Shown here one piece after another: positions 10,701 through 17,860 of a DNA stretch of 45,101 nucleotides. Position numbers and translations under genes: made by a program. Origin of the DNA: Bordetella parapertussis. GTDB lineage: Bacteria > Pseudomonadota > Gammaproteobacteria > Burkholderiales > SG8-41. The first letter of the stretch is position 1; every line of letters begins with the position of its first letter. The stretch covers positions 1 through 45,101 of the forward strand of contig CAMATZ010000049.1 of the NCBI GenBank assembly GCA_945861275.1, written 5' to 3'. The notes beneath the pieces were generated by a model, which did not search any database, was not told where the DNA came from, and saw nothing but the letters and a program-made list of their open reading frames with translations.

Positions 10701-12510
10701 GCGTAGTGCGGAACAGCAGCGCCTGCTCGCACTGGCACAGCAGCGCGAGCAGGCGCAAGCTGAGGAGCGCATTGTGGCGCAGGCACAAGTCGAGGCGGAA
10801 CGCAAAGCAGCGGCAGCGGCACAGGAGCGCCGCGCCACGGCGGCGCGTGCGCTTGAACAAACTCAGGCACGGCAGCAGGCGCAAGCCCAGGCGCAAGCAG
10901 CGGCAGTGGAACGCAACGCCATCGAGGCGGCAGCGTTAAGGCAAGCCACGGCACGCCAGCAAGCGGAAACACAGGCGGAGGCTGCCGCAATGGCACGTGC
11001 ACGTGCGGATGCCGAAGCGCAGGAACAGGCGCAATTGCGACTCGCCGCGGAGCGCGCAGCAGAGGAACGGGCGGCGCAGCGCGGAAATGCGGAGGCGCAA
11101 GCGCGGCAGGCAGCCGAATCTCGGCTTGAGGCAGAACGCGCGGCGGCGGCGGCGGCACTCGCACGCACCGTGGCGGAAGAACGGGCGGCGCAGGAAGCAG
11201 AGGCAAAAATTTTTGCCGAGCGCGAAGCGGAGCGCATGGCGCGGGAGAAATCCGCGGATCAGCAGCGGCTGGACGAACTGGCGCAGCGGCGTGAGCAGGT
11301 GCAAACAGAAGCGCAACGCGCCACCGCAACACGTCAGCAGACCGAGGCTCGCCTGCTCGACGCCGCGCGCGCGCAGGGAGCAGTGGCACGCGCGCAGGCG
11401 CAGCGCGAAGCGGCGCAATTTGCCACGCTGCGAGCCGCAGCGGAGCGACTGGCGCAAGCCGCCGCAAAAGAACGCAGCGTGGAGGAAGCACAAGCGCTTA
11501 CGGAAGCCGCGGCACGGCAGCGGGCCGACGCACTAGCCGAAGCGGCGGCGCAGGCGCGCGCGCAGGAGGAGCAACAGGCACTGGCACTTTCGCAGCGGCG
11601 TGCGCAAGCGCAGCGTGCAGCGCTCGAGCAGGCCCAGTCACGGCTTGCGACGGAGCGCGCGGCCACCGCAGCCGCACAACAGCGCGCCGTGACCGACCAG
11701 CAGATAGTCGAGGCGGCGAAGGCGCGCAAGATTGCCGAGAAGGAAGCGATTGCGCAGGCGGCGCGACGGGAGAAGGCGGAGGCAAAAGCGCGGCTGGTGA
11801 GTGAAACGCGGCTCGGGGCGGAGCGCGAGATGGCACAGCTGGCCGCAGCGCGCGCCGCAGCAGACCGGCGGCAGGAAATTGCGGCGCATGAACGCCGCGC
11901 GGCGGAAGCGCAAGTGCTGGAGCAGGCGCAGGCGCGGCGGCAGGCCGAATTGCAGGCGGAGACGGCGGCGCAGGCGCGCGCGCGAGCGGAGCTTGAAGCG
12001 TTGGCTACAGCGCGGGAGCACGCGAGTGTTAACAAGGAAGCAACGGCCATAGGGGCACGCCGCGAGCGCGCGGAAATAAGCGCGCAGCGCGTGAGCGAAT
12101 CACGTCTGGCAGTGGAACTCGCACTACCCAAAATTGCCGCTGCGCGCGAGTCGGCGATCCATCTGGCATTCGCGCGCAGGCCATCGCAACCTGAAGTGCA
12201 GAGCGCTGTGCAGGCCGAGGCGCACCCCGGTAACAAAGCCGCGGTCGCCTCTGCGCCAGCCACCAACGCCGGTGGCAGATCGGGATGGCGGCGCACGACA
12301 ATAAGTACGACAGTAATCACGACAGTAAGCGTGGCGGTAGTACTGCTGTGCGGGATAGGCATTGGCATCTGGCTCGGCGCAAGTCCGCAGGCGCCGGCAG
12401 TGCTGCCGGCGCCTGGCGTGGTAGCACCCGGGCAGCCCCTGCGGCTGCGTGTCGACAATGATTTCGCGCGCCTTGAGCACCCGCGCGAAGCGCCGGCGCC
12501 GGCGCGCTGA
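7738..12510 (+). CDS. Giant Ala/Glu/Gln/Arg coiled-coil protein with C-terminal membrane anchor
   Basis: The start is set at TTG 7738 (product begins MSKWLDDIQRALQ), because an AGAGGGAG ribosome site lies 7 bases upstream; an in-frame ATG at 7654 has none. The product is about 1,590 aa. After a short Pro/Ala linker (about residues 20-40), nearly 1,450 residues are low-complexity Ala, Glu, Gln and Arg with no helix breakers, predicted as one continuous helical coiled coil. Part of it is tandem repeats of 98 and 56 residues, all multiples of the 7-residue heptad. A Gly/Arg-rich hinge (GGRSGWRR) precedes a single hydrophobic helix (about residues 1525-1548) and a 45-residue Pro-rich tail. The positive-inside rule puts the coil in the cytoplasm and the tail in the periplasm. 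No homologue with known function is recognised. A filament, spacer or scaffold role is inferred. The gene stands alone, with a minus-strand operon downstream. Confidence 0.8.
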   Translation: MSKWLDDIQRALQVRSARGDANAPAATPPAISPGKADAEHLLITKNQAREALELEAAAQAALRLEAERELTELAAARADAERRAHTAAQERAAVEAQAQAAAQARAIADQDAVVQAAQREKAEAQAQAAAQARMQAEQEALVRARARAQAETLAGAQMSARRETEARALAEAAARRRVEAEAEAAALARERAEQEVLALAQERALADKEAVVQAARREKAEAQALAAAQQRSLADKEAFTQAAQREKAEAQAQAAAQARMQVDHEAAALARERAQAEASAGAQLNARRETEARALEEAAARRRLETDAEAAALARKRAEQQVLALAQERALADKEVVAQAALRQKAEAQAQAAAQARVHAEQQAAASARERVQAEASAGAQINARRETEACALEEATARRQMEAEAQAAAQARERAEQETLALAKDRTLADKEASAQAALREKAEAQAQTAAQARVHAEQQAAASARKRAQAEASAGAQMHARRETEALALEEAAARQQMEAEAQAAAQAREHAEQEALALAKDRALADKEASTQAALREKADAQAQAVAQARMHVDHEAAVLARERAQAEASAGAQMHARRETEARALEEAATRRQMEVEAQAAAQARERAEQEALALAQERALADTEASTQAALREKADVQAQAVAQARMHVDHEAAALARERAQAEASAGAQMHARRKTEARALEEAAARRQMETEAEAAAQARERAEQEALALAQERALADKEAIAQAALRETAEAKAQQANASRLEAEREAAALALERKAVQERAAQQAEATALAECEAERIAQEKIAEQLRLIALAQVRSRTEADQLAMAAAQVRVASEARALEQATAHTQAQAQAQAELQARERTEQQALALAQERARAEQEAMAQAERRAQAEAKARQVSEARIEAETQAEAAAQTRERAEHIALALAQERARADQEAMAQAVRRAQAEAKARQVSEARIEADRVAVAIALERSAAETRATQQAQANAQAARDAEQIARKRSAEQQRLLALAQQREQAQAEERIVAQAQVEAERKAAAAAQERRATAARALEQTQARQQAQAQAQAAAVERNAIEAAALRQATARQQAETQAEAAAMARARADAEAQEQAQLRLAAERAAEERAAQRGNAEAQARQAAESRLEAERAAAAAALARTVAEERAAQEAEAKIFAEREAERMAREKSADQQRLDELAQRREQVQTEAQRATATRQQTEARLLDAARAQGAVARAQAQREAAQFATLRAAAERLAQAAAKERSVEEAQALTEAAARQRADALAEAAAQARAQEEQQALALSQRRAQAQRAALEQAQSRLATERAATAAAQQRAVTDQQIVEAAKARKIAEKEAIAQAARREKAEAKARLVSETRLGAEREMAQLAAARAAADRRQEIAAHERRAAEAQVLEQAQARRQAELQAETAAQARARAELEALATAREHASVNKEATAIGARRERAEISAQRVSESRLAVELALPKIAAARESAIHLAFARRPSQPEVQSAVQAEAHPGNKAAVASAPATNAGGRSGWRRTTISTTVITTVSVAVVLLCGIGIGIWLGASPQAPAVLPAPGVVAPGQPLRLRVDNDFARLEHPREAPAPAR
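8137..9984 (+). repeat. Tandem 294-bp (98-aa) repeats inside the coiled-coil gene
   Basis: Six units start at 8137, 8515, 8809, 9103, 9397 and 9691. Units 2 to 5 are exactly 294 bp. Unit 1 is 378 bp, with one extra 84-bp (28-aa) block. Unit 6 decays after about 9930. Each unit carries the landmark QAEASAGAQ(M/L/I)xARRETEA or a close variant. DNA identity between units 5 and 6 is very high over the first 225 bases, so amplification was recent or is maintained by recombination. 98, 28 and 56 residues are all whole numbers of heptads, so copy-number change would keep coiled-coil register. Confidence 0.85.
10219..10554 (+). repeat. Two 168-bp (56-aa) tandem units inside the coiled-coil gene
   Basis: The segments 10219-10386 and 10387-10554 both end in RRAQAEAK and share LALAQERARA(E/D)QEAMAQA. 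A third start (ARQVSEARIEA) is seen at 10555 before the pattern diverges. The unit is eight heptads long. Confidence 0.75.
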
Positions 12511-12611
12511 ATACACGGGGCTGCGGCTCTGCTAAAAATGAACGCACAGTAGTTTTAAATCGCACCTGTTGCAAAAATTAAAATAATTGAACCAGGAGCG
12601 CGCTTACGCGT

Positions 12612-13505
12612 TCACCCGTTACGCCCCGTCCCTACCGCCTGGCTCATCCCCTCCAGCACCTCAATCAACACCGCGAGGTCGCTGGCACCCTCACCGCGCC
12701 CCATCGCCGCGTTGATATGCTGCATCGTCACCGACGCCGCCGGCGCCGCCGCGCCGTGCTCATGCACCAGACCCAGCGCAATATTTAAATCTTTATGATA
12801 GAGTCGTGTGTCGATGCCGTTGGCGAAGTTGCGTTCGACCATGCGTTTGCCGAATACCTCCAGCACGCGGCTGGCAGCGATGCCGTTCATCAGCACGTCG
12901 CGCACGGTACCCGGGTCCACGCCGCAGCGTTTTGCCAACGCCAGCGCCTCCGCCACGCCCTGCGCCGTGACCAGCAGCAACAACTGGTTGCACGCCTTGG
13001 TAATTTGCCCGGCGCCGCTGTCGCCAACGCGAATAATGGTTTTACCCATGCACGCGAACAGGGGTTTGATGCGCTCGAATACTTCGGGCTTGCCGCCCGC
13101 CATGATGGCAAGTGTGGCCTGCTCGGCGCCGGCGGGACCACCGGAGACTGGCGCATCGAGCATTTCCACGCCTTTTTCCGCCAGCGCCGCCGCCACCTGA
13201 CGCGCTACCGTTGGCGAAATGGTTTCCATGTCCACCAGCACGCTACCCGCTTTCGCACCCTGCGCAATGCCCTCCGGCCCCAGCACTATGTGCTCGACAT
13301 CGTGCGAGTGGGTCACCATGGTGAATAGTACGTCGCATTGCGCCGCCAATGCCGCCGGCGTCTCGTAACGCATGGCGCCCGCCGCCACCAGCGGCGCGGC
13401 CGACGCCGCACGGCGCGCGTACACGCCCATGCGATGACCGTGCTGCATTAAATGCAGCGCCATCGGGCGCCCCATGACGCCGAGTCCGATAAATCCCAGT
13501 TGCAT
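12612..13505 (-). CDS. Beta-hydroxyacid dehydrogenase (3-hydroxyisobutyrate dehydrogenase / tartronate semialdehyde reductase family)
   Basis: 297 aa from the ATG at 13505, which places the dinucleotide-binding GLGVMGRPMA at residues 8-16; a longer in-frame start at 13556 adds a non-conserved leader. Family signatures are the substrate-binding DAPVSGGPAGA (about 117-127) and the catalytic lysine in GQITKACNQLL (Lys170), with KDLNIAL later. Members oxidise or reduce small beta-hydroxyacids such as 3-hydroxyisobutyrate, tartronate semialdehyde or hydroxymethylglutarate using NAD(P). It is the last gene of the operon and follows a glyoxylate-reductase-like enzyme, which fits glycerate/glyoxylate metabolism as well as valine breakdown. 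The exact substrate cannot be fixed from sequence. Confidence 0.88.
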   Translation of the reverse strand: MQLGFIGLGVMGRPMALHLMQHGHRMGVYARRAASAAPLVAAGAMRYETPAALAAQCDVLFTMVTHSHDVEHIVLGPEGIAQGAKAGSVLVDMETISPTVARQVAAALAEKGVEMLDAPVSGGPAGAEQATLAIMAGGKPEVFERIKPLFACMGKTIIRVGDSGAGQITKACNQLLLLVTAQGVAEALALAKRCGVDPGTVRDVLMNGIAASRVLEVFGKRMVERNFANGIDTRLYHKDLNIALGLVHEHGAAAPAASVTMQHINAAMGRGEGASDLAVLIEVLEGMSQAVGTGRNG

Positions 13506-13601
13506 GCGATTGCCTTGAGTAGAGAGTGCCGGTGAAAAACGAAATCTTACCGCCAAAGCACGAATGCAAGCGGCCTGTTTTGGAATGGGCGCGTGCGCGG
13601 G

Positions 13602-13970
13602 CTACGGTTTTTGCGCGCCTTGCAGCGTGGCGCATTCCGCTAGCAACAGGCGTTTGGCAGCGGCGTACTCCACGGCCAGCGCATCGATCATGGACGCACA
13701 CTGTTCGATGGCGTTGTTTTTGCCGGCCATCTCCAGCTCGCGCGCGAGCTCACTGACGCGGGTTGCGCCCAGACTTGCGCTGGTCGATTTCAACGAGTGC
13801 GCCTGGCGCGTGAGCGTGGGCAAATCACGTCCCGCCAACGCGGCCTGAATCTGCCGCATCAGGTCGGGCGCGTCGTTCAAATACGAAGTGATGATCTGCG
13901 CCAGCAGTCCCGCCGACCCGTCAGGATCGAGCGCACGCAGTTCATCCAGCGCCTGTTGATTCAGTTCCAC
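13602..13970 (-). CDS. Stand-alone Hpt (histidine phosphotransfer) domain protein
   Basis: 122 aa, a single Hpt four-helix domain. The phosphorylatable histidine is His58 in QAHSLKSTSASLGA, the family signature. LLAQIITSYLNDAPDLMRQIQ is the usual first-helix pattern. Such proteins pass phosphate between response-regulator receiver domains in phosphorelays. The start is GTG at 13970 with only a weak ribosome site. It begins 5 bases after the stop of the hydroxyacid dehydrogenase and so is probably co-transcribed with metabolic genes. No kinase or regulator is encoded nearby, so its partners must be elsewhere. Confidence 0.88.
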   Translation of the reverse strand: MELNQQALDELRALDPDGSAGLLAQIITSYLNDAPDLMRQIQAALAGRDLPTLTRQAHSLKSTSASLGATRVSELARELEMAGKNNAIEQCASMIDALAVEYAAAKRLLLAECATLQGAQKP

Positions 13971-13975
13971 GGCGC

Positions 13976-14935
13976 TCAGTTGACCTGATTCGGCGGTTTT
14001 TGCCCGCTTAACGCCGCCACCAGGTTTTTTGCGGCAAGCATCGCCATGGCGCGGCGCGTGGCCTCGGTTGAACTGCCGATGTGCGGCACCAGCACTACGT
14101 TTTTTAATTCGAGAAATCCAGGATCTAGCTTGGGTTCGCCCTCAAAAACATCCAACCCCGCGGCACGGATCACACCATTTTTTAATGCCGCAACCAGCGC
14201 CTGGTCATCCACCACCCCGCCGCGCGTGGAGTTGATGAGGATCGCGCTTGATTTCATTTTTGCAAGTTCCGCCGCACCGATCAGATGATGCGTCTGCGGC
14301 GAATACGGCATTTGCAGAATAATGAAATCCGACTGCGCCAGCAATTCATCCAGCGTCGCATGCGCGGCGTTGGCCCGTTGCTCGATCTGCGGCGCGAGGC
14401 GCGTGCGATTGTGATAAATCACTTTCATGTCGAAGCCCTGCGCGCGCCTGGCGATCGCCTGCCCGATGCGGCCCATGCCGATAATGCCGAGCGTGGCGTG
14501 ATGCACATCCACGCCCATCCATTGCTTGAGCTTCCAGCCGTTCCATGCGCCGCCGCGAATGTAGGACTCCACCTCGGTAATGCGGCGCGCGGTGGCGAGC
14601 ATCAGCGCAAACGCGAGATCGGCGGTGCTGTCGTCGAGCACCCCGGGCGTGTTGGTGACGATAATGCCGCGCGCGGTGCAGGCGGGCACGTCGATGTTGT
14701 TGTAGCCCACCGCGATATTCGCCACGGCTTTGAGCAGCGGACTGCGCGCGATCAACGCGGCATCGACGCGGTCGGTCAGCGCGCACATCAGCCCATCGCA
14801 AGCGGCGAGCCTGGCGGCCAGCGCATCGGGCGTGTACGGCACATCGGCCTGATTGTGGTCCACCTCGCAATGCTGATGCAGATAGTCGAGTACATCATCG
14901 AAAATTTCGCGCGTGACCACAATTTTTGGTTTCAT
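13976..14935 (-). CDS. D-2-hydroxyacid dehydrogenase, glyoxylate/hydroxypyruvate reductase type
   Basis: 319 aa, typical of the family. The N-terminal substrate domain contains VGYNNIDVPA (about 77-86). The NAD(P)-binding Rossmann motif is GIIGMGRIGQA (150-160). The catalytic triad is visible: Arg238 in NSTRGGVVDD, Glu267 in DVFEGEP and His285 in PHIGSST. It reduces glyoxylate, hydroxypyruvate or 2-ketogluconate to the D-hydroxyacid, or the reverse. The start ATG overlaps the stop of the upstream MFS gene (ATGA, 14932-14935), so transport and reduction of one substrate class are likely coupled. Confidence 0.92.
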   Translation of the reverse strand: MKPKIVVTREIFDDVLDYLHQHCEVDHNQADVPYTPDALAARLAACDGLMCALTDRVDAALIARSPLLKAVANIAVGYNNIDVPACTARGIIVTNTPGVLDDSTADLAFALMLATARRITEVESYIRGGAWNGWKLKQWMGVDVHHATLGIIGMGRIGQAIARRAQGFDMKVIYHNRTRLAPQIEQRANAAHATLDELLAQSDFIILQMPYSPQTHHLIGAAELAKMKSSAILINSTRGGVVDDQALVAALKNGVIRAAGLDVFEGEPKLDPGFLELKNVVLVPHIGSSTEATRRAMAMLAAKNLVAALSGQKPPNQVN

Positions 14936-16194
14936 GACTGATTTTTCCTGACGATTTTTTCTGCCCAGATATTACGGCAATACGTCTCGCGCATAAACAG
15001 CGTGGCGATGAATCCGCTCAGCGCAAACAGCAATAGCACGGCCAGCGCCGCACGAAAGCTGTTGAGGGTATAGGCGCCGCCGTCCGCTGCGCGATCCAGC
15101 ACCCAGCCCACCAGCGGTTGCAATATACCCGCGGCCAGGAATCCGCCGGTGTTGGCGAGACTGGTACCCATCCCCGCGTAGCGCGGACGATTCACTTCTT
15201 TGGCGTAAACCCACGACATCACGAAAGCCGATCCGCAAAAACCGGTGAGCACGAACATCGCCCATGTCCACTCGCGCGGCACGCCGATGATCCATACCAC
15301 CCACACCACGCAATACGCGGCCGCCACCGCAATCGTCAGCGGACGGCGGCGGCGCATGCGGTCGGACAGCGTGCTGATGATCACCGATGATACCGCCAGC
15401 GCCAGTATGATCAACGCGGCGTGGTAGCTGGCGTCCACCAGCGACCGGCCGTAGCCATGCACCAGCATCGGCACGCCCCACAAGCCGATAAAACTTATGT
15501 AACTGCCCGACAAGCCAAAACTCATCCAGAAGCCGGTCCAGGTGTCGCGGTTGCGCAGCGTTTCGCCGAGGCCATGATGCCAGCGCACGCCCGGTTCAGC
15601 GGGTATCGCGGAGCCCGCTACACCTGCGGCAGGGTGGTCGCGCAGGTAAATCCAGGTCAACAGTGCAATGGCAAACGACGCCAGGCCCAGAGCCACGAAT
15701 ACATTGCGCCACGAGGTCACTGTAATCACCCACGCCAGCGGCACTGTGGCGGCCAGTGCGCCGGATAGGCCAATCACATTGGTGAGCGCTGCCGTGGTGG
15801 CGTAACGCCGCTCGTCAAACCAAGCTGCGTTGAGCTTCAGTGCCGCCACAAATGCAACCGAAACGCCCACCCCCGCCAGCGTGCGCCCCACCGCTGCCGC
15901 GACGACGTCGCCGGCAATGCCAAACAAAATCGCGCCCACACCGGCGATCAAACCACCGACGGTCAGCACACGGCGCGGCCCCAGCGTATCCACCAGCACA
16001 CCGGTGGGCAGTTGCATCGCCGCGTAGACGTAGAAATAAGTTGCCGCCAGCGCGCCCAGCGCAGCGCCACTGACCGCGAATGCGCTTTGCAGTTCACCGG
16101 CCAGGGTGCCCGGCGCAACGCGGTGGAAAAAAGCAATCCAGAACGCCGACGCGCCCAGGCTGACGGCGATCCAGCGCAGGCGCGCATGATTCAT
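14932..16194 (-). CDS. MFS transporter (organic acid-type)
   Basis: 420 aa with about twelve hydrophobic helices and a short charged C-terminus. The N-terminal half has the MFS features GVLVDTLGPRRVLTVGG (loop 2-3 motif, D...GRR type) and a long helix-4/5 region; a polar central loop is at about residues 185-215. It acts in the inner membrane. Its place between a TRAP-type receptor and hydroxyacid dehydrogenases suggests import of a small carboxylate or hydroxycarboxylate. The start is 22 bases after the receptor stop, and its stop overlaps the next gene. Substrate inferred only from context. Confidence 0.9.
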   Translation of the reverse strand: MNHARLRWIAVSLGASAFWIAFFHRVAPGTLAGELQSAFAVSGAALGALAATYFYVYAAMQLPTGVLVDTLGPRRVLTVGGLIAGVGAILFGIAGDVVAAAVGRTLAGVGVSVAFVAALKLNAAWFDERRYATTAALTNVIGLSGALAATVPLAWVITVTSWRNVFVALGLASFAIALLTWIYLRDHPAAGVAGSAIPAEPGVRWHHGLGETLRNRDTWTGFWMSFGLSGSYISFIGLWGVPMLVHGYGRSLVDASYHAALIILALAVSSVIISTLSDRMRRRRPLTIAVAAAYCVVWVVWIIGVPREWTWAMFVLTGFCGSAFVMSWVYAKEVNRPRYAGMGTSLANTGGFLAAGILQPLVGWVLDRAADGGAYTLNSFRAALAVLLLFALSGFIATLFMRETYCRNIWAEKIVRKNQS

Positions 16195-16216
16195 GGCAGG
16201 AATTCAGAAAATCGCG

Positions 16217-17419
16217 TTAACCTTTTTTGCCGTCGAAGAAGTGGTCCAGGGCCAGGCGCGCACCGACCACGGTGTCGTGTTGCCAACGCACGGCACGCGC
16301 CGCGAACGCGCGTTGCGAATGGTAGACGCGCTTGAACAGCGGATTTTCTTCCGATTTTTTTGCCGCGATGCCATCCCACACCTGCAATTGCTTGCGCAAC
16401 ACCGCATCCGGCGTCTGGTGGAAGCGGACGTTGTTTCTGGATTGCAGCTCGAGGTAATCCTGCGAATAACGATGCACCGCTTTCCACGACATGTCGGCGG
16501 AGGCTGCCTCTGCCGCGGTTTGCACCATCGCCTTCAATTCGCCCGGCAGTGCATCGTAGCGTTTTTTATTCAGCAGAATTTCGAATTGCTCGCCCGGCTG
16601 GTGATAGCTTTGCAGCATGCAAACCTTGGCGACATCGGCAAAGCCAAGTTGGCGGTCCGAGCTTGCGTTGTTCAACGCCGCCGCATCGAGCACGCCCTTG
16701 CCCATTGCCGGAACGATTTCGTCGGCGGCCAGCGCGTTCACTGTCGCCCCCATGCCCTTGAAGAGATCGGCCGCAAGACCGGTGGCGCGGTACTTGAGTC
16801 CCTTAAAATCTTCCACCTTGATGACAGGCTTGTTGAACCAGCCCAGCGGCTGCGTCGGCATCGGGCCATAAAGGAATGACACCACGTCGAGATTCAACCC
16901 CTTGTAAATTTCTTCGAGCAGCGCTTTGCCGCCGCCATAATAATGCCATGCCAGTAGCAGGTTGGCATCCATGCCGAACGCCGGCCCGGCGCCCCACAAT
17001 GCTACCGCTGTATTTTTGGCGTACCAGTAGGCCGTCACCCCATGGCCGCCGTCGAGCACGCCCTTGGACACGGCATCGATCAGATCAGCCGCTTTCACCA
17101 CCGCATTGGCAGGCAGCATTTCGATTTTCAGCCTGCCGCCCGACATATCGTTGACTTTTTTCGCGTAGTCGAGCGCGTACTCATGAAAGATGTCGCTGGC
17201 AGGCCAGGTGCTTTGCCAACGCAGGTTAATGTTGCTGCTGGTGGCAACCGCGGGCGCCACTGGCATGGGTAGCGCCGGCTTTGCCGCTGGCTGGGGGGCT
17301 TCCTGCGCGCAGGCTGCCAAAGCGGAAGACATCGCAGCAGCGCTGGCGCCTCCCAAAAACTTGCGGCGTGCCGCGCCTGCCGAGGCCAACGGTGTCTTTT
17401 TCGATGTTTTTTTCAGCAT
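16217..17419 (-). CDS. TRAP transporter receptor (DctP family), Tat lipoprotein-like
   Basis: The start is taken at ATG 17419 (product MLKKTSKK), preceded by GGAG at a good distance; the longer frame to 17470 has no support. 400 aa. Twin-arginine signal RRKFLGGASAAA is followed by a possible lipobox (ALAAC), so it is exported and perhaps lipid-anchored. The body matches the TRAP C4-dicarboxylate receptor family: KKVNDMSGGRLKIEML, GVTAYWYAKN and PMPTQPLGWF. It is clearly paralogous to the receptor at 17861-18994. It has no adjacent permease genes on its own strand and is followed by an MFS gene, so it may share the TRAP permease encoded divergently. Confidence 0.9.
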   Translation of the reverse strand: MLKKTSKKTPLASAGAARRKFLGGASAAAMSSALAACAQEAPQPAAKPALPMPVAPAVATSSNINLRWQSTWPASDIFHEYALDYAKKVNDMSGGRLKIEMLPANAVVKAADLIDAVSKGVLDGGHGVTAYWYAKNTAVALWGAGPAFGMDANLLLAWHYYGGGKALLEEIYKGLNLDVVSFLYGPMPTQPLGWFNKPVIKVEDFKGLKYRATGLAADLFKGMGATVNALAADEIVPAMGKGVLDAAALNNASSDRQLGFADVAKVCMLQSYHQPGEQFEILLNKKRYDALPGELKAMVQTAAEAASADMSWKAVHRYSQDYLELQSRNNVRFHQTPDAVLRKQLQVWDGIAAKKSEENPLFKRVYHSQRAFAARAVRWQHDTVVGARLALDHFFDGKKG

Positions 17420-17860
17420 ATATTCTCCACACAAACACGGGTTACGGGCGCAACAATCCGGGAATGACATCGTTGGCTTCGATGGCTCGGACCTTGCTTG
17501 GCATAACTTACCATAACCTGTTGTTTTTATTATTTTTTATAGTTACGAGCCCCATGCCATCAGGGCATAAATGTTATAGCAGCCACCCTCATTTACCAAC
17601 GGCCGCGCGGCACACGCGCAGATGACAGCGGCTCAAGATCGCGGACGCGCGGCAGGTTGCGGTGCAACGGATACCGCTTGACCAAGATCAAGATTCCGAA
17701 TCTGTGTATCTGCGTTTCCCTTGCGCAGCTTGTTGCCGCAGGCTTAAACTTCACTGCCGCGTAAAGCCCATGCAGTCAACTTAGAGGTTAATCGCTGCGG
17801 GCACGAGTTTACCCAGTCTGCATTCCCCATTCCACGTTCCACGAAGGAGGCAAAACTATC
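17420..17860. other. Divergent intergenic region between the two TRAP receptor genes
   Basis: About 440 bp with no supported gene. It must contain promoters for both directions. An AT-rich stretch (17515-17545) lies on the side of the minus-strand receptor. An FNR/CRP-like palindrome lies at 17678-17691. A clear AAGGAGG-type ribosome site lies just before the 17861 start. No confident -35/-10 pair was found. Confidence 0.5.
17678..17691. promoter_or_regulatory. FNR/CRP-family-like operator
   Basis: TTGACCAAGATCAA is a 14-bp near-palindrome that differs from the FNR/ANR consensus TTGAT-N4-ATCAA by one base. It sits about 170 bases upstream of the plus-strand receptor and about 260 from the minus-strand one. 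Single sites of this kind occur by chance, so oxygen- or nitrosative-stress control is only a suggestion. Confidence 0.3.

Noticed and set aside
12511-12611. Gap after the coiled-coil gene examined for a terminator
   Set aside because: No hairpin with a T-run was found on either strand; the genes converge here and termination may be Rho-dependent.
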